From ZC4RG35 sp964388105 (lineage in GTDB: Bacteria > Actinomycetota > Acidimicrobiia > Spongiisociales > ZC4RG35): a stretch of 6,404 nucleotides of DNA. A program made the translations under genes and the position numbers. The notes beneath the pieces are model-generated. The model saw only the letters and a list, made by a program, of their open reading frames with translations, made no database searches and was not told the origin of the DNA. Shown piece after piece: positions 6,372 through 6,404 of this stretch (position 1 is the first letter of the stretch; the number at the start of each line of letters is the position of its first letter). The stretch lies in assembly GCA_964388105.1 (NCBI GenBank), contig CAYLYQ010000081.1, positions 1 to 6,404 on the forward strand, given 5' to 3'.

Positions 6372-6404
6372 GTTGTGGTCTGTCGGCATCCCCCACCTGT
6401 TGTG

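Noticed and set aside
1..6404. CRISPR array or insertion sequence
   Set aside because: I found no regularly spaced direct repeats, no transposase-like protein and no terminal inverted repeats around the copB remnant.

Overview
The window is GC-rich double-stranded bacterial DNA. An encoded-CCA tRNA-Ile, a P1B-5-type metal ATPase with a C-terminal hemerythrin-like domain, a TTG-started exported subtilase and a possible leaderless promoter together suggest a high-GC actinobacterium-like genome. This taxonomic guess is an inference from gene content and composition only, and nothing in the window fixes the lineage.

Layout from left to right. Positions 1-2167 (minus strand) hold most of a P1B-type heavy-metal ATPase with a TPCP metal-site motif and a hemerythrin-like C-terminal extension that runs off the left edge. 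An 80-bp divergent intergenic region (2168-2247) separates it from a plus-strand remnant of a second metal ATPase, a CopB-like copper pump with a His-rich N-terminus. The remnant (2248-3054) has two single-base frameshifts and a large internal deletion that removed the whole catalytic core, so it is a pseudogene, or else an assembly artefact. Its open frame ends in an ATGA overlap with a small YbaK-family aminoacyl-tRNA deacylase gene (3051-3524, plus). A 44-bp convergent spacer with an inverted repeat follows, then a tRNA-Ile(GAT) gene on the minus strand (3569-3646), a hairpin resembling a terminator (3676-3709), and a complete minus-strand gene for an exported, membrane-anchored or secreted S8 (subtilisin-like) protease with Ig-like C-terminal domains (3742-6303). 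The last 101 bases lie upstream of the protease and contain a hairpin.

The functional links are limited. The two metal ATPases form a divergent metal-efflux locus of which only the P1B-5 arm still looks functional. The deacylase (translation quality control) and the tRNA are housekeeping genes, and the protease is an envelope or extracellular function with no obvious tie to the metal genes. I see no convincing undescribed multi-gene system. The points most worth following up are the hemerythrin-ATPase fusion, the gutted copper ATPase beside it, and the unusual domain layout of the subtilase.
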